Source: Brachyspira sp. SAP_772
GTDB taxonomy: Bacteria > Spirochaetota > Brachyspiria > Brachyspirales > Brachyspiraceae
NCBI RefSeq assembly: GCF_009755885.1
Contig: NZ_VYIX01000001.1
Location: 1,134,586 to 1,198,585, forward strand
Length of the DNA: 64,000 bases
Direction: 5' to 3'
Shown here: piece by piece, positions 8,798 through 18,967 of the stretch
Numbering within the stretch: the first letter of the stretch is position 1
Layout of the letters: every line of letters begins with the position of its first letter
Program-made: the position numbers and the translations under genes
The notes under the pieces: model-generated
The model's database searches: none
Told to the model about the DNA's origin: nothing
Seen by the model: the letters and a program-made list of their open reading frames with translations, nothing else

Positions 8798-10272
8798 TAA
8801 AATTGGAAATATATAAACTGCTTAGGGTCAAAACCCGCTCCGTATTTTCCATATATTATTATAAAAAATAATAAGAAAAATATTGCTGCCCATCTAAAAT
8901 ATAAACATTGATTTTTCAAAAACATATAAATAGTTTCTTTCTTTATATATTTTATTAAATCAACTAAAAACAAAATCACCAAAGATATTATAAGTATATT
9001 CATTTCAAAACGGTCTAAACCAAGTTTATATAATGAACCGTCAAATATACGCCATAAATCTATTTTGGTAAACATTCTCTGTATATAGTAAAAAGCATCA
9101 TGTATGGTTTCAGCTCTAAAAAATATCCAAGCCAAATCCACTATTATAAATGTAATAATTACTTCAAGGAGCTTAAAACTAAAACTTTTCACTTTCACAT
9201 TAAACTTATTTAAAACATTATTTTTGAATTTTGACGTAATATCTTCTATTAAATAGCACACACCATGAATAGCACCCCAAGCTATAAAAGTAAAATTAGC
9301 CCCATGCCAAAGTCCGCTTACCAAAAATGTTATTAATATATTGAAACTTCTTCTAAGTTTTGAACACCTATTTCCGCCCAAAGGTATATAAAGATAATCC
9401 CTAAACCAAGTAGATAATGATATATGCCACCTACCCCAAAATTCTTTTATGCTTCTTGCAAAATATGGAGTATTAAAGTTTTCCATTAAATCTATACCCA
9501 TAATTTTAGCAGTTCCTATTGCTATGAGCGAATAACTTGCAAAATCACAATATATCTGCACCGCAAAAAGCAATGCTGATAATATTAATTCACTTGTATT
9601 ATAAATATAATATCTGTTAAATACAGTATCCACCAATATAGAAGCCCTATCTGCTATTACCATCTTTTGAAAATAACCAAAAAGCATTAAAATTAACCCC
9701 TCTGTTATTCTCTGATAATCAAACCTTTTAATTTTATCCATGTTCTGTATTTGACCGAGCAAATGTTTTGAACGCTCTATAGGGCCTGCTACAAGTTGAG
9801 GGAAGAAAGATACAAACAATGCATATTTAATAATGTTTTTCTCTGACTTTATCTCTCCCCTATAAACATCTATAGTATAGCTTAATGCCTGAAAAGTGTA
9901 AAATGATATGCCGACAGGAAGCACTATATCAAAAGGTTTTTCTATTAATTGTATGTTTAATGCTGATAATACAATATTAATATTCTGAAGTAAAAAGTCA
10001 AAATACTTAAAAAACACAAGTATTGCAATGTTTATAATAAAACTAAATGCAACCACTATTCTCTTATATTTTAATTTTTCTATTAATATGCCGCTTAAAA
10101 AAGTTACAACAGTGGAAGTTGCCATTAATAATGCATATTTAGGGTTCCAAAACATATAAAATATATAACTTGCTATAAACAAACAAATATATCTTAATTT
10201 CTTTGGAAATATCCAATACAAAATAAGCGTTATAGGAAAAAATATCAAAAAATCCGTAGAATTAAATAGCAT
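8797..10272 (-). CDS. MBOAT-family O-acyltransferase (AlgI/DltB-like)
   Basis: This polytopic membrane protein of 491 aa has the MBOAT core PYFARSIKEFWGRWHISLSTWFRDYLYIPLGG and the later SGLWHGANFTFIAWG. The second block contains the invariant membrane-embedded His. Proteins of this group (AlgI, DltB, PatA) move acyl groups to an extracytoplasmic acceptor. Length and topology, with many hydrophobic segments over the whole protein, match AlgI. The gene starts with ATG at 10272 and runs leftwards into a methyltransferase and an SGNH-like gene. The likely function is O-acetylation of a surface glycan. Confidence 0.87.
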   Translation of the reverse strand: MLFNSTDFLIFFPITLILYWIFPKKLRYICLFIASYIFYMFWNPKYALLMATSTVVTFLSGILIEKLKYKRIVVAFSFIINIAILVFFKYFDFLLQNINIVLSALNIQLIEKPFDIVLPVGISFYTFQALSYTIDVYRGEIKSEKNIIKYALFVSFFPQLVAGPIERSKHLLGQIQNMDKIKRFDYQRITEGLILMLFGYFQKMVIADRASILVDTVFNRYYIYNTSELILSALLFAVQIYCDFASYSLIAIGTAKIMGIDLMENFNTPYFARSIKEFWGRWHISLSTWFRDYLYIPLGGNRCSKLRRSFNILITFLVSGLWHGANFTFIAWGAIHGVCYLIEDITSKFKNNVLNKFNVKVKSFSFKLLEVIITFIIVDLAWIFFRAETIHDAFYYIQRMFTKIDLWRIFDGSLYKLGLDRFEMNILIISLVILFLVDLIKYIKKETIYMFLKNQCLYFRWAAIFFLLFFIIIYGKYGAGFDPKQFIYFQF

Positions 10273-10448
10273 TTACATAACTCATCATAAAATATACATT
10301 TATAACTAAAAAAATATTTAATTGTAATATAATTAAAAGTTAATTTAATAAGATTTTTAATTAAATTATAGTGCAGTATATTATTATAAAACCAAATATA
10401 TTACAACTTATTTAATAAAAAGTATCACAAAACTACATAATATTATAC

Positions 10449-10476
10449 TTGACTTTTTTTAAAATATTAATAATAT
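10449..10476 (+). promoter_or_regulatory. Candidate sigma-70 promoter for dnaG-rpoD
   Basis: TTGACT at 10449-10454 and TAATAT at 10471-10476 are separated by 16 bp, about 40 bp before the dnaG GTG. The -35 is good and the -10 weak, so this is a sequence-only prediction. Confidence 0.45.
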
Positions 10477-10517
10477 TTATACACAAATAAATTAAATTAT
10501 ACTATATTTTAAACATT

Positions 10518-12332
10518 GTGGATACTTTATTTACAGAAAAACTAAATCAGCTTTTATCCAATGTCTCTTTAATAGATATATTGAGAGATAGATATAAAGT
10601 TATATCTAGAGGCGGAAGTCAATATACCGTTCAATGCCCCTTTCATAAAGATGGTCAAGAGGCAAATCCTTCTATGTCTGTTGATGATTCTAAAGGTATA
10701 TACAAATGCTTTACATGCGGTGCTAAAGGAAATGTATTTACATACCTAAAAGAAAAAGAAGCTATGGATTTTAAAGAGGCTGTAAAATATCTTGGAAATA
10801 GATTTTCTTTTGATACTAGTAATTTCTTTTCTCAAAAGAACAAACATAAAGATCAAATATTTGTAGAAAGCAAAAGAATAAATAAAATAGCCTGCAACTT
10901 CTTTGGTAAAAATCTTTTATTAAAGAATAATAATGGAGAATATTTTTATAAAGAGGCTATAGATTATCTAAAAAAAAGAAAAATACCTTTTTCAATTATA
11001 AAAGAGTTCAAAATAGGATATGCTCCTCCAAGTTGGAATGCTTTAATTAGAGCCTTAAACGAAAATAATATAAGCACAAACAATATAAATGTATTAGGGT
11101 TAGCAAGCATAAGCAAAAATAATCCAAATCATTTTTATGACACATTTATAAATAGAATAATGTTTCCGATAATCAATGAAAAAGAGGAGATTATAGGCTT
11201 TGGAGGAAGAAGTATTGATGGAAAAGAGCCAAAATATTTAAACTCAAAAGAGAGTTTAATATTCAAAAAGAAATCTGCTCTATATGGCATAAATATAGCC
11301 AAAACACATATAATGAAGAAAGATGAAGCTATATTGGTAGAAGGCTACATGGATACAATCGCTTGCCATAAAATGAATATAAAAAATGTTGTTGGAAGTT
11401 TAGGCACTGCCATTACAGAAGAGCATGCAAAAGAGATAAAAAAATATACCAATAATGTAGTTTTAGCTTTGGATAATGACGAGGCTGGGCAAAAAGCTAC
11501 AAAAATGGCTATATTAACACTATTGAAGTTTGATTTAAAATTGACTATACTATTGATAGAAACAACTAAAGATTTAGATGAGTTTTTTACTATAAATAAT
11601 ACTGATGGTTTTGATATACTATATAATAAAAAACTAACTTGGTATGACTATTTGTTAAAAACATCAACAAATAAGGATATATCATTACTTACTATAGAAG
11701 AAAAACTCTATATAGTAAAGTTATTTTATAATTATTTAGATGTTTTGAAAAGTGAGACGGAAAAACAAATGATAATCTCTCATATTTCATCAGAACTTTC
11801 TATTGATAGAGATGCTTTCAATAGAGATTATTTAAGAACTTTAACTAATAAAGCTCAAAATACAAAAGTTGTTTCTGCTTTACAAAGACCTATAAAAGAT
11901 AATAAATTTTACTATGAAAATAGTTTAATATATTTGCTTGCTTTAAATCCATCTTTAATAAAAGAGGCAGAGAAAGAGATAGGTGTAGATCTTATTAAAA
12001 AAGATATCACAAGGGAATTTTATATAAGGCTCTTAACTCTTAATAAAGATGCAACAGCTGAAGATGCTCTTAATGTATTAGGCAATGAGCATATAGCTAA
12101 TCAGATAAGAAGCAAGGAGAAATTGTATACTGATAATATACAAGAAAAACTATATGAGCTTATTGTAAAGATAAAAAGCGGGGATATAGACTATAGGAGG
12201 GAGGAAGTATTAAAAACTGCAACACTCCAAAGTAATGAAGGATTTGAAGCTATATGTAATAAAGCCCGAGAAATACATTTACTAAATAAGCAAAAGGAAA
12301 AACTATATCAAGGAAGTGATTATGATGATTGA
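10518..12332 (+). CDS. dnaG: DNA primase
   Basis: DnaG lays down RNA primers at the replication fork. The N-terminal zinc-binding domain is present (Cys40, His43, Cys64, Cys67 in CPFH...CFTCG). The catalytic core contains [19 protein letters not shown] and the Toprim-type [22 protein letters not shown] and [11 protein letters not shown] blocks. The C-terminal helicase-interaction region is divergent. The frame starts with GTG at 10518 and lacks a clear ribosome binding site. No closer ATG fits, because the zinc domain begins immediately. It overlaps the start of rpoD, giving the conserved dnaG-rpoD order of the macromolecular synthesis operon, here without rpsU. Confidence 0.95.
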   Translation: MDTLFTEKLNQLLSNVSLIDILRDRYKVISRGGSQYTVQCPFHKDGQEANPSMSVDDSKGIYKCFTCGAKGNVFTYLKEKEAMDFKEAVKYLGNRFSFDTSNFFSQKNKHKDQIFVESKRINKIACNFFGKNLLLKNNNGEYFYKEAIDYLKKRKIPFSIIKEFKIGYAPPSWNALIRALNENNISTNNINVLGLASISKNNPNHFYDTFINRIMFPIINEKEEIIGFGGRSIDGKEPKYLNSKESLIFKKKSALYGINIAKTHIMKKDEAILVEGYMDTIACHKMNIKNVVGSLGTAITEEHAKEIKKYTNNVVLALDNDEAGQKATKMAILTLLKFDLKLTILLIETTKDLDEFFTINNTDGFDILYNKKLTWYDYLLKTSTNKDISLLTIEEKLYIVKLFYNYLDVLKSETEKQMIISHISSELSIDRDAFNRDYLRTLTNKAQNTKVVSALQRPIKDNKFYYENSLIYLLALNPSLIKEAEKEIGVDLIKKDITREFYIRLLTLNKDATAEDALNVLGNEHIANQIRSKEKLYTDNIQEKLYELIVKIKSGDIDYRREEVLKTATLQSNEGFEAICNKAREIHLLNKQKEKLYQGSDYDD

Positions 12333-14079
12333 AGATGATAGCGATCTTCTAAGTAATGACAAAATTAGAAAATTGCTTGAAAAAGGAAATACTAACAAAT
12401 ATCTTACATACAAAGAGATTAATGCTACCATAGACCACATGGATACTGGAGTAATGGAGGCACTTTTTGATCTATTAAGTGATAGAAAGATTCCAATTGT
12501 TGAAGATAAGAGGGAATTTGAAAGTCTTTCTAGAAATCAAAATAAAATTGATGATGCTGCAAGATTCATACATGTAGAGGATAAAGTTGGAAATAATGAT
12601 GACCCTATAAGGCTTTATCTTAAAGAGATTGGCAAAGTTGATCTTCTTACTCATGATGATGAAGTGGAATATTCTAAAAAAATAGAACTCGGTGAATCTG
12701 AGATAGAGTCTATTATATTAAATACGCACTTAGTTGTTGGAGAAGTTTTAAATACTATTAAATGTGTAAAAAGCGGTAAAGTATCTATACATGAAATATT
12801 AGAACCTCCAAGAATATATAATGTATCCACACAAGAAAAAAGAAAATTAGAGAGAAAGTATAAAAACTTTGAAAAAGAATACGTCGATTTAGCAGAAAAA
12901 TATTTAGCTTTAGACAAAAGAATAAAAAAAGCTACCACACAAAAAACTATAAAATCTCTTACAAATGAACAAAATGAAATAAAAGAAAATATAGTAAAAC
13001 TATTAGGTAAAGTAAAACTTAATAGAATGGAGATTGATAGAATAGCAGAAAAATTAAAGTTTTATTTACTTAGAATCAATCAAATAGAAGAGTATTTTGA
13101 AAAATTAAAAAAGAGATACGGCAAAGAGATAAGTGATTTTGAAAATTACTATAATGAAATTGAAAATGGAAATAAAAAAATATACACTAGACTTGTTGAT
13201 GAGTTTAATATTACTCCAGAGGCTATAAAAGCAGTATTAACAAGTTTTCATAAATATCAAATTCGTATGGCAGATATTTATGATGAAGTTCGCACAGATA
13301 AAGAAACTTTAGTTGAATGGGTAAGAAAAATTGATTCTTCAAGAAGAAAGATAGCTCAGGCAAAAGACCATATTGTTAAGGCTAATTTAAGACTTGTTAT
13401 ATCTATAGCAAAAAAATATACCAATAGAGGTCTTCATTTCTTTGACTTAGTACAAGAAGGAAATATTGGTCTTATTAAGGCTGTTGATAAATTTGAATAT
13501 CAAAAAGGCTACAAATTTTCAACATATGCTACTTGGTGGATTCGTCAGGCTATTACTCGTTCTATAAGCGATCAGGCTAGAACTATAAGAGTACCTGTTC
13601 ATATGATAGAACAAATCAACAAAGTAACTAGAGTAATAAGACAATATATGCAGCAGTATGGAAGAGAGCCTTCTATACAGGAAATAGCAAAATCTTTAAG
13701 TTGGCCAGAAAGCAGAGTTAAAAGCGTAAGAAATGTTGCTAAAGACCCTGTATCTTTGAATGCTCCTATTGGTGATGAAGAGGATACTATACTTGGAGAG
13801 CTTATCGAAGACAAAGAGTTTGAAAGCCCTCAAAACATTACTACATTTAAAATCTTAAGAAAGCATATAGATTCTTTACTTGATAATTTGCCTGAAAGAG
13901 AACAGAAAGTTATCAGAATGCGCTATGGATTAGATGACGGATACAATCACACTTTAGAAGAAGTTGGATATGTGTTTAAAGTTACAAGAGAGCGTATAAG
14001 ACAGATTGAGGCTAAGGCTATTAGAAGATTAAGAGCTACTTCAAAAAAGAAAGAGTTAAAAGAGTTTTTAGATTCTTAA
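12322..14079 (+). CDS. rpoD: RNA polymerase primary sigma factor (sigma-70)
   Basis: All primary sigma regions are visible. These are region 1.2 ([22 protein letters not shown]), region 2 ([20 protein letters not shown], then [20 protein letters not shown] and [11 protein letters not shown]), region 3 ([14 protein letters not shown]) and region 4 ([15 protein letters not shown]). A non-conserved coiled insert of about 200 residues lies between regions 1.2 and 2. I place the start at ATG 12322 rather than the in-frame GTG at 12316, because AAGGAAG at 12310-12316 is then correctly spaced. This overlaps the end of dnaG by 11 nt, so the two are translationally coupled. A strong hairpin terminator follows at 14101. 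Confidence 0.95.
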   Translation: MMIEDDSDLLSNDKIRKLLEKGNTNKYLTYKEINATIDHMDTGVMEALFDLLSDRKIPIVEDKREFESLSRNQNKIDDAARFIHVEDKVGNNDDPIRLYLKEIGKVDLLTHDDEVEYSKKIELGESEIESIILNTHLVVGEVLNTIKCVKSGKVSIHEILEPPRIYNVSTQEKRKLERKYKNFEKEYVDLAEKYLALDKRIKKATTQKTIKSLTNEQNEIKENIVKLLGKVKLNRMEIDRIAEKLKFYLLRINQIEEYFEKLKKRYGKEISDFENYYNEIENGNKKIYTRLVDEFNITPEAIKAVLTSFHKYQIRMADIYDEVRTDKETLVEWVRKIDSSRRKIAQAKDHIVKANLRLVISIAKKYTNRGLHFFDLVQEGNIGLIKAVDKFEYQKGYKFSTYATWWIRQAITRSISDQARTIRVPVHMIEQINKVTRVIRQYMQQYGREPSIQEIAKSLSWPESRVKSVRNVAKDPVSLNAPIGDEEDTILGELIEDKEFESPQNITTFKILRKHIDSLLDNLPEREQKVIRMRYGLDDGYNHTLEEVGYVFKVTRERIRQIEAKAIRRLRATSKKKELKEFLDS

Positions 14080-14100
14080 AATTATTAAATTAAAGAAAAT

Positions 14101-14131
14101 AAAAGGGAGATAAGTTAATTATCTCCCTTTT
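14101..14131. terminator. Bidirectional intrinsic terminator between rpoD and the acyl-CoA synthetase
   Basis: A perfect 13-bp stem has a left arm at 14101-14113 (AAAAGGGAGATAA) and a right arm at 14119-14131, with a 5-nt loop. A-rich sequence flanks one side and T-rich the other, so it can stop convergent transcription from both sides. Confidence 0.9.
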
Positions 14132-14142
14132 ATTATTATTTC

Positions 14143-16014
14143 TTATTTTGTATAAAGCTCTTCTATTTGGTCTTTATATTCTTCCATTATTTTATGTCTT
14201 TTTATTTTTAATGATTGTGTGAGAAGGCCATTTTCTATAGTAAAGTCTTTGCTTGTTATAATAAGTTTAGAAATAGCTTCATAAGGTCTAAAACCATTTT
14301 TACTATTAATTAATCTATTTAATTCATGTCTAATAAGTTTAACAACATCTTTAGAGTTTTCCATATTATTTTCATCATAATGTATTTTATGTTTATCCAA
14401 AAACTCTTTTACATTTTCTTTATCTATTACAACTATAGCCCCTGTAGAAGCTTTATCTTGACCTACAAGCATTATTTGAGAAATATATTTAGATTCCATA
14501 GCTTTATTTTCTATAGGCTGAGGCTCGACATTTTCACCTGTTAGAAGAACTATAGTCTCTTTTGCTCTTCCTGTAAGTACTATCTCTCCTTGTTTTGTAT
14601 AAGCTCCTAAATCTCCAGAATTAAAGAAACCATCTTTTTTAGCTTGTACTGTTAGCTCTTTATCTTTATAATACTCTTTAAAAATATTAGGTCCTTTAAT
14701 ATAGCATACTCCTAACTCTCCATCTCTACAAACATTGCCATTTTTATCTCTAACTTCTATTATTACTTCAGGCACTGGTGCTCCGCAAGTTCCTCTATAG
14801 TTTTTAAAAGGAGACCTTAAAGTTACAACAGGTGCCGTTTCAGTGATACCCCAACCAACAACCAAATTAATTCCAGTGGCTTCTATAAAATCTTCTATAT
14901 ACATAGGCAAAGCTCCGCCGCCTGATATAGTTAAGCGAAGTCTGCCGCCTGTAAGTTCTTTTATTTTCTTATAAACCAATTTTTGTGCCATTTTATGACT
15001 TATAGGGTCTAAAGGCAATATATCATATTCTATCTTTTTGTTTTCTTTTTTTTCATCTCCAAGCAAGTAAATCATATTATTTTGATATCTTAAATTTCTT
15101 ATATATCTAATAGAGCCTTGTATAAAAGATTTAACCATCATTTTTACCGCAGCAGGTTTTTTTTCTATATTTTTCATAACACCATTATATATATTAACCC
15201 AAATTGCAGGCACTGATATAAATATATCTGGCTTTTCTTCGGCAAAATCATTTTTTAAATCTCTTTTATTTGTAATGGCAGTAAAACAGCCTACTATTGC
15301 TGTAACATAAGAAATTGTCCTTTCATATATATGCCATATTGGAAGAATAGTTAAAAGTTTCTCTCCCTTTTGAAGCTTTATTATATCAGGAAGCACTCTA
15401 ACATTATGCAAAATATTTCCGTGTGTAAGAATTACTCCCTTAGGTTTTCCTGTAGTACCTGATGTATATATTATAGTTGCCGTATCATCGTTACTAAGTT
15501 TTGAAGCTTTTTTTATAGCAAACTCTTCATCACCATTTAAAGCCTCTTCTCCAAACTCTAAAAACTTGCTAAATGAATAAATATTATTTTTAGGGTCATG
15601 AATAGAATTATCCAAAACAAGTATAAGCTGTATTTTTTTGGAAGATCTATCTATTTTATTTAACACATATTGATTTTCTACTATTACAGCCATTGAATCA
15701 CTATGATCTATTATATAATTTAATTCTTCCGATGTAGAATCATTTCCTCTAGGTACATCTGCTGAACCTATAGCTAAAAGCGCCATATCACATATAAACC
15801 ATTCTATGCGGTTCTCTGAAAATATAGCAACGTGCTTACCAGATAATCCTTTTGCATCGAATGCTTTAGCAATAGCATTTATTTTATCATACAATTTTTT
15901 ATATACTATAGTTACTTTTTCCCCATTATTGTTCCTATATCTATAAGCAGGGCTTTGAGGCATTTCCTTTACAGTATCAAAATAAGCACTAGGTATAGAA
16001 TTGTATCCTTTCAT
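14143..16014 (-). CDS. Long-chain acyl-CoA synthetase (AMP-forming)
   Basis: This enzyme activates fatty acids to acyl-CoA through an acyl-adenylate. The ATP/AMP signature TIIYTSGTTGKPKGVILTHGN is intact. The A5-like GWGITETAPVVTLRS, the hinge GELGVCYIKGPNIFKEY and the adenylate-binding FNSGDLGAYTKQGEIVLTGR are also present. The frame is open five codons further, to an ATG at 16029. The purine-rich GGGGGA just upstream of the ATG at 16014 favours the shorter form of 623 aa. The length matches bacterial FAA1/FadD-like proteins. It is a monocistronic leftward gene sharing a terminator with rpoD. Confidence 0.9.
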   Translation of the reverse strand: MKGYNSIPSAYFDTVKEMPQSPAYRYRNNNGEKVTIVYKKLYDKINAIAKAFDAKGLSGKHVAIFSENRIEWFICDMALLAIGSADVPRGNDSTSEELNYIIDHSDSMAVIVENQYVLNKIDRSSKKIQLILVLDNSIHDPKNNIYSFSKFLEFGEEALNGDEEFAIKKASKLSNDDTATIIYTSGTTGKPKGVILTHGNILHNVRVLPDIIKLQKGEKLLTILPIWHIYERTISYVTAIVGCFTAITNKRDLKNDFAEEKPDIFISVPAIWVNIYNGVMKNIEKKPAAVKMMVKSFIQGSIRYIRNLRYQNNMIYLLGDEKKENKKIEYDILPLDPISHKMAQKLVYKKIKELTGGRLRLTISGGGALPMYIEDFIEATGINLVVGWGITETAPVVTLRSPFKNYRGTCGAPVPEVIIEVRDKNGNVCRDGELGVCYIKGPNIFKEYYKDKELTVQAKKDGFFNSGDLGAYTKQGEIVLTGRAKETIVLLTGENVEPQPIENKAMESKYISQIMLVGQDKASTGAIVVIDKENVKEFLDKHKIHYDENNMENSKDVVKLIRHELNRLINSKNGFRPYEAISKLIITSKDFTIENGLLTQSLKIKRHKIMEEYKDQIEELYTK

Positions 16015-16100
16015 AAATCCCCCAATCATGATTTTTTAAAATAGTTAATTATCACTATAAAACTAATTACTTTTAACTATCATAATATATATAAAAAATA

Positions 16101-17222
16101 TTACAAGTGATTTTCAATATATTCTAAAAGACTTAAACAATAATTATCCACTTTAAAAATTGATAAAATATCGGTAGAGAGCAATTTTCTTTTTATATTA
16201 TTATTATCAATATATATTTCATACATAGCATTAGATATATCATTAATATTATTCATATTGCAAGAAACGCTGCAATCTTTTACAACCTCATAAACCCCAG
16301 AATATTTTGAAATAATAGAAATACAAGAACAATATAAAGCCTCTATAACGGTAAGCCCAAAAGGTTCATTTATAGCTGGCATAACAAGAGAGTAGCTTCT
16401 ATTAAGCAAATCTTTTTTCTCATCATCGCTTACAAAACCAACAAATATAATGTTTCTCTCCATTCCAATATTAGAAACTAATTTTTTTAATTTATCTTCA
16501 TACCTACCCTTACCGGCTATTATAAACTTTAAATCTTTATTATCAATTCTCTCTAAAAAGCTCTTAAAAGCAATTATGGCATTTTCTAAATTTTTTACTT
16601 TCTCTAATCTACCCACATAAAAAAAATGCTCTGCTTCTTTTGTGTTCATTATATCATCAAAACCAGTTACGCAAGGATATATAATCTTACTTTCTCTACC
16701 ATAAACACGCATTACAGAATTTGAAGTTCTCTCACTATTAGCCATTATATAATCTATAACACTTACACCAAACCTATCTAATTTCATAGTATAGCGTGCA
16801 ATAAAATCTAAAGTTTTTTGTTTAGCTTTATAACTTTTATCATCTTCACCATAAAGCCTTACACTTGGTTCATGGCAATACCAAAAACTTTTAGGAAGTT
16901 TTATAGAGTTCTTTTTAGCGTACTTATAAGCTAAACCAAAAAATATAGTTGCTGGAAAATTATGAATTAGTATAGCATCATAATCTTTTAATTGATACGC
17001 CAAAAACTTCGCAGTATTTCTAAAAATAAATGGATTTAAAGTTATGTCAGTTTTTATTTGTTTTATATAATCTGGAATATTTTCTCTTAACTTGTAGGTG
17101 TAAATAGTGCATTCAATATTATACTTCTCATAAAAATGTTTTACTGTGGCAAGTATTACATTTTCTGCCCCGCCATTATATCCAAAAGTAGGATGCATTA
17201 TAGCAATTTTTTTAATCTTCAT
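16101..17222 (-). CDS. GT4-family glycosyltransferase
   Basis: The protein has a GT-B fold of the GT4 type. The N-terminal domain has the glycine loop FGYNGGAENVI. The C-terminal domain has EHFFYVGRLEKVKNLENAI and NEPFGLTVIEALYCSCISII, the E-x7-E nucleotide-sugar-binding motif of the family. The length of 373 aa is usual. The product probably transfers a hexose to a lipid or glycan acceptor on the cytoplasmic face. The gene reads leftwards and is divergent from the metal-handling operon that starts at 17.3 kb. Donor and acceptor are unknown. Confidence 0.87.
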   Translation of the reverse strand: MKIKKIAIMHPTFGYNGGAENVILATVKHFYEKYNIECTIYTYKLRENIPDYIKQIKTDITLNPFIFRNTAKFLAYQLKDYDAILIHNFPATIFFGLAYKYAKKNSIKLPKSFWYCHEPSVRLYGEDDKSYKAKQKTLDFIARYTMKLDRFGVSVIDYIMANSERTSNSVMRVYGRESKIIYPCVTGFDDIMNTKEAEHFFYVGRLEKVKNLENAIIAFKSFLERIDNKDLKFIIAGKGRYEDKLKKLVSNIGMERNIIFVGFVSDDEKKDLLNRSYSLVMPAINEPFGLTVIEALYCSCISIISKYSGVYEVVKDCSVSCNMNNINDISNAMYEIYIDNNNIKRKLLSTDILSIFKVDNYCLSLLEYIENHL

Positions 17223-17332
17223 TTTATTATAATAATTTATTTTTCAATAACTTACAACATAAAAAATTAATATTTATAAATATAAAAAAATGATAAATAA
17301 ATACTATAAAACTATAAAAAATGTTTTTGTAG

Positions 17333-17360
17333 TTGACTTTATTATAGTTTGTGTTATCAT
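17333..17360 (+). promoter_or_regulatory. Candidate promoter of the organometal operon
   Basis: TTGACT (17333-17338), a 16-bp spacer and TATCAT (17355-17360) form a good sigma-70 promoter. It is the only obvious one before the run of eight closely spaced genes from 17579 to 23664. About 220 nt of leader separate it from the first large gene, and a small reading frame lies in that leader. Confidence 0.6.
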
Positions 17361-17386
17361 GATTTTTAGTATAAGAGGATAATATT

Positions 17387-17455
17387 ATGTATTTGAGTCT
17401 AAAACAAAAATTATTCTTCAATCAGGACGCTTTTCCAGATATTTACTTTCTATAA
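17387..17455 (+). CDS. Possible 22-codon small protein or leader peptide
   Basis: An ATG at 17387 is preceded by AGAGGA at 17374-17379 with suitable spacing. It opens a frame encoding MYLSLKQKLFFNQDAFPDIY plus two residues, ending in TAA. It lies just after the predicted promoter and 123 nt before the thioredoxin-like gene, so it would be the first frame of the operon mRNA. I see no Cys or metal-binding residues and no attenuator-like hairpin. It could be a leader peptide, a real microprotein or chance. Confidence 0.3.
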   Translation: MYLSLKQKLFFNQDAFPDIYFL

Positions 17456-17578
17456 ATATACCGTGTGTATATCTTAAATCTAACTATTATTTTTTTATTA
17501 TTGCATTAAAGTATCGTTTTTTAATAATTTTTTATTAATAATATTATATTTCAACATTATATTTTATAAGGATTTTTT

Positions 17579-17842
17579 ATGTCTAAAGTATTGGTGGAAT
17601 TTATAAATACCTGCCCTACTTGCGATGGGTATTCATCATATTTAAAAGAACTTCAAGAAACGTATAAAGATAAAATAGAAGTAAAACTATATTATGCAGG
17701 AAAAGATTTTGATTATTTAGCAAAATATGGAATGGTAGACAGAGGTACACTAATTATAAATGAAAAAAATAGATATGATGTGTTAAGCAAAAAGTTAATA
17801 GAACAAGAAATAAAAAAAGCTATAGAAGAACCAAACTCTTAA
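17579..17842 (+). CDS. Small thioredoxin-like protein with CPTC motif
   Basis: This is an 87-aa protein of the thioredoxin/glutaredoxin fold. Strand one runs into NTCPTCDGYSSYL, with the CxxC at Cys12 and Cys15 at the start of a helix. A later strand, VDRGTLIINEKNRYDVL, is in the usual place for the cis-Pro strand, although no obvious cis-Pro is seen. It probably reduces disulphides or passes a thiol-bound metal or metalloid to a partner. It starts after AAGGA and ends 3 nt before the permease gene, so the two are surely co-translated. Thioredoxin-like proteins of this size are often found beside YraQ/ArsP permeases (family knowledge). Confidence 0.8.
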   Translation: MSKVLVEFINTCPTCDGYSSYLKELQETYKDKIEVKLYYAGKDFDYLAKYGMVDRGTLIINEKNRYDVLSKKLIEQEIKKAIEEPNS

Positions 17843-17845
17843 ATT

Positions 17846-18967
17846 ATGGAAATAAAAAATATGATAATGAATTTTTTATATGTATTTTGGGACTTTCTTG
17901 TTATAAGTTCAGAATGGATTGTTATAAGCTTAATACTATCGGGTATAATACATGCCTTTGTTCGTCCGCAGGTGCTTCAAAAATCTATAGGAAATAAAAA
18001 AATATCTTCTCTAATAAAAACAACAATATCAGGAGCTATACTTCCTATATGCAGTTGCGGGGTGCTTCCATTGGCTTTGAGTTTATATAGAACAGGTGCA
18101 TATTTGGGACCTACTCTTTCTTTTTTGGTGGCAACTCCAATAATTAACCCTGCTGCAATAATAGTAGCTTTTGCTATGCTTGGAAAAGAGGTTACTTTTA
18201 TATATATTTTATGCGGAATATTTTTGCCTTTAATAATAGGAATGTTGGGAAATATTTTTGGAGGCAAAGAATTAATTGCTCCTGAAGTTTTAAAACTTAA
18301 GAGCATGAATATAAAAATTCCAGAAAACACTTATGTAGATAAAACTCCTTGGTACAAAAAATTATATAACGGCATATTATGGGGATTTAATAATTTAGGA
18401 ATAGAGATAAGCAGATTTATATTAGTAGGTACTTTATTTGGAGCTATTTTATTAACGGTAGTGCCTCAGTCATTTGTTATGCAATATTTAAGCAATCCTA
18501 AATTAGTTTCAATTATAGGCATAACATTAGTAGGATGCATAATGTATGTGTGTGCTTTAGGGCATATTCCTTTTATTGCTGCATTAATATCTGCAGGTGC
18601 TTCGCCCGGTATAGCTATTACTTTTTTAATTACTGGTGTTGCTACAAATATATCTGAATTAATAAGCATATATAAATTAATAGGAAAAAGAACTTTAATA
18701 ATATATCTTTTCTCTATGCTTTTCTTTGGCATATTGATAGGATACATTACAAATATTGTATTGGCAAACAACTTTACTCCAATATTTGATTTATCAAGTT
18801 CAAGCAAGCAAATAGAATTGGCAAATAATATCAATATTACTTTTCCAGATTGGTTCAAAAATATATGTGCTGTTGCGGTGTTGTTTATGGGGCTTTATTC
18901 ATGGTTTATGATTATAGTTAAAAAGATAAAGGTTTTGTTAAGCAGAGGAAAAGAAGTTGAATGTTAA
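17846..18967 (+). CDS. YraQ/ArsP (DUF318) family permease
   Basis: This integral membrane protein of 373 aa has about eight hydrophobic segments in two halves. The hallmark LPICSCGVLPLALSLYRTGA (Cys69, Cys71) and SFLVATPIINPAA are the conserved loops of the permease family that includes ArsP, a trivalent organoarsenical exporter, and SO_0444-type metal efflux proteins. The second half repeats the pattern with CALGHIPFIAALISAGASPG. The paired Cys suit binding of a thiophilic metal or metalloid. The gene starts 3 nt after the thioredoxin-like gene and overlaps the next gene by 7 nt. I infer export of a metal(loid) product. The substrate is not proven. Confidence 0.85.
   Translation: MEIKNMIMNFLYVFWDFLVISSEWIVISLILSGIIHAFVRPQVLQKSIGNKKISSLIKTTISGAILPICSCGVLPLALSLYRTGAYLGPTLSFLVATPIINPAAIIVAFAMLGKEVTFIYILCGIFLPLIIGMLGNIFGGKELIAPEVLKLKSMNIKIPENTYVDKTPWYKKLYNGILWGFNNLGIEISRFILVGTLFGAILLTVVPQSFVMQYLSNPKLVSIIGITLVGCIMYVCALGHIPFIAALISAGASPGIAITFLITGVATNISELISIYKLIGKRTLIIYLFSMLFFGILIGYITNIVLANNFTPIFDLSSSSKQIELANNINITFPDWFKNICAVAVLFMGLYSWFMIIVKKIKVLLSRGKEVEC

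Noticed and set aside
10273-10517. Possible RNA gene or riboswitch before dnaG
   Set aside because: Only AT-rich sequence and a promoter are seen; no stable stem structure.
17227-17421. Minus-strand frame of 64 codons between the GT4 gene and the metal operon
   Set aside because: It overlaps the operon promoter, has low-complexity Asn/Ile/Phe sequence and no ribosome site.
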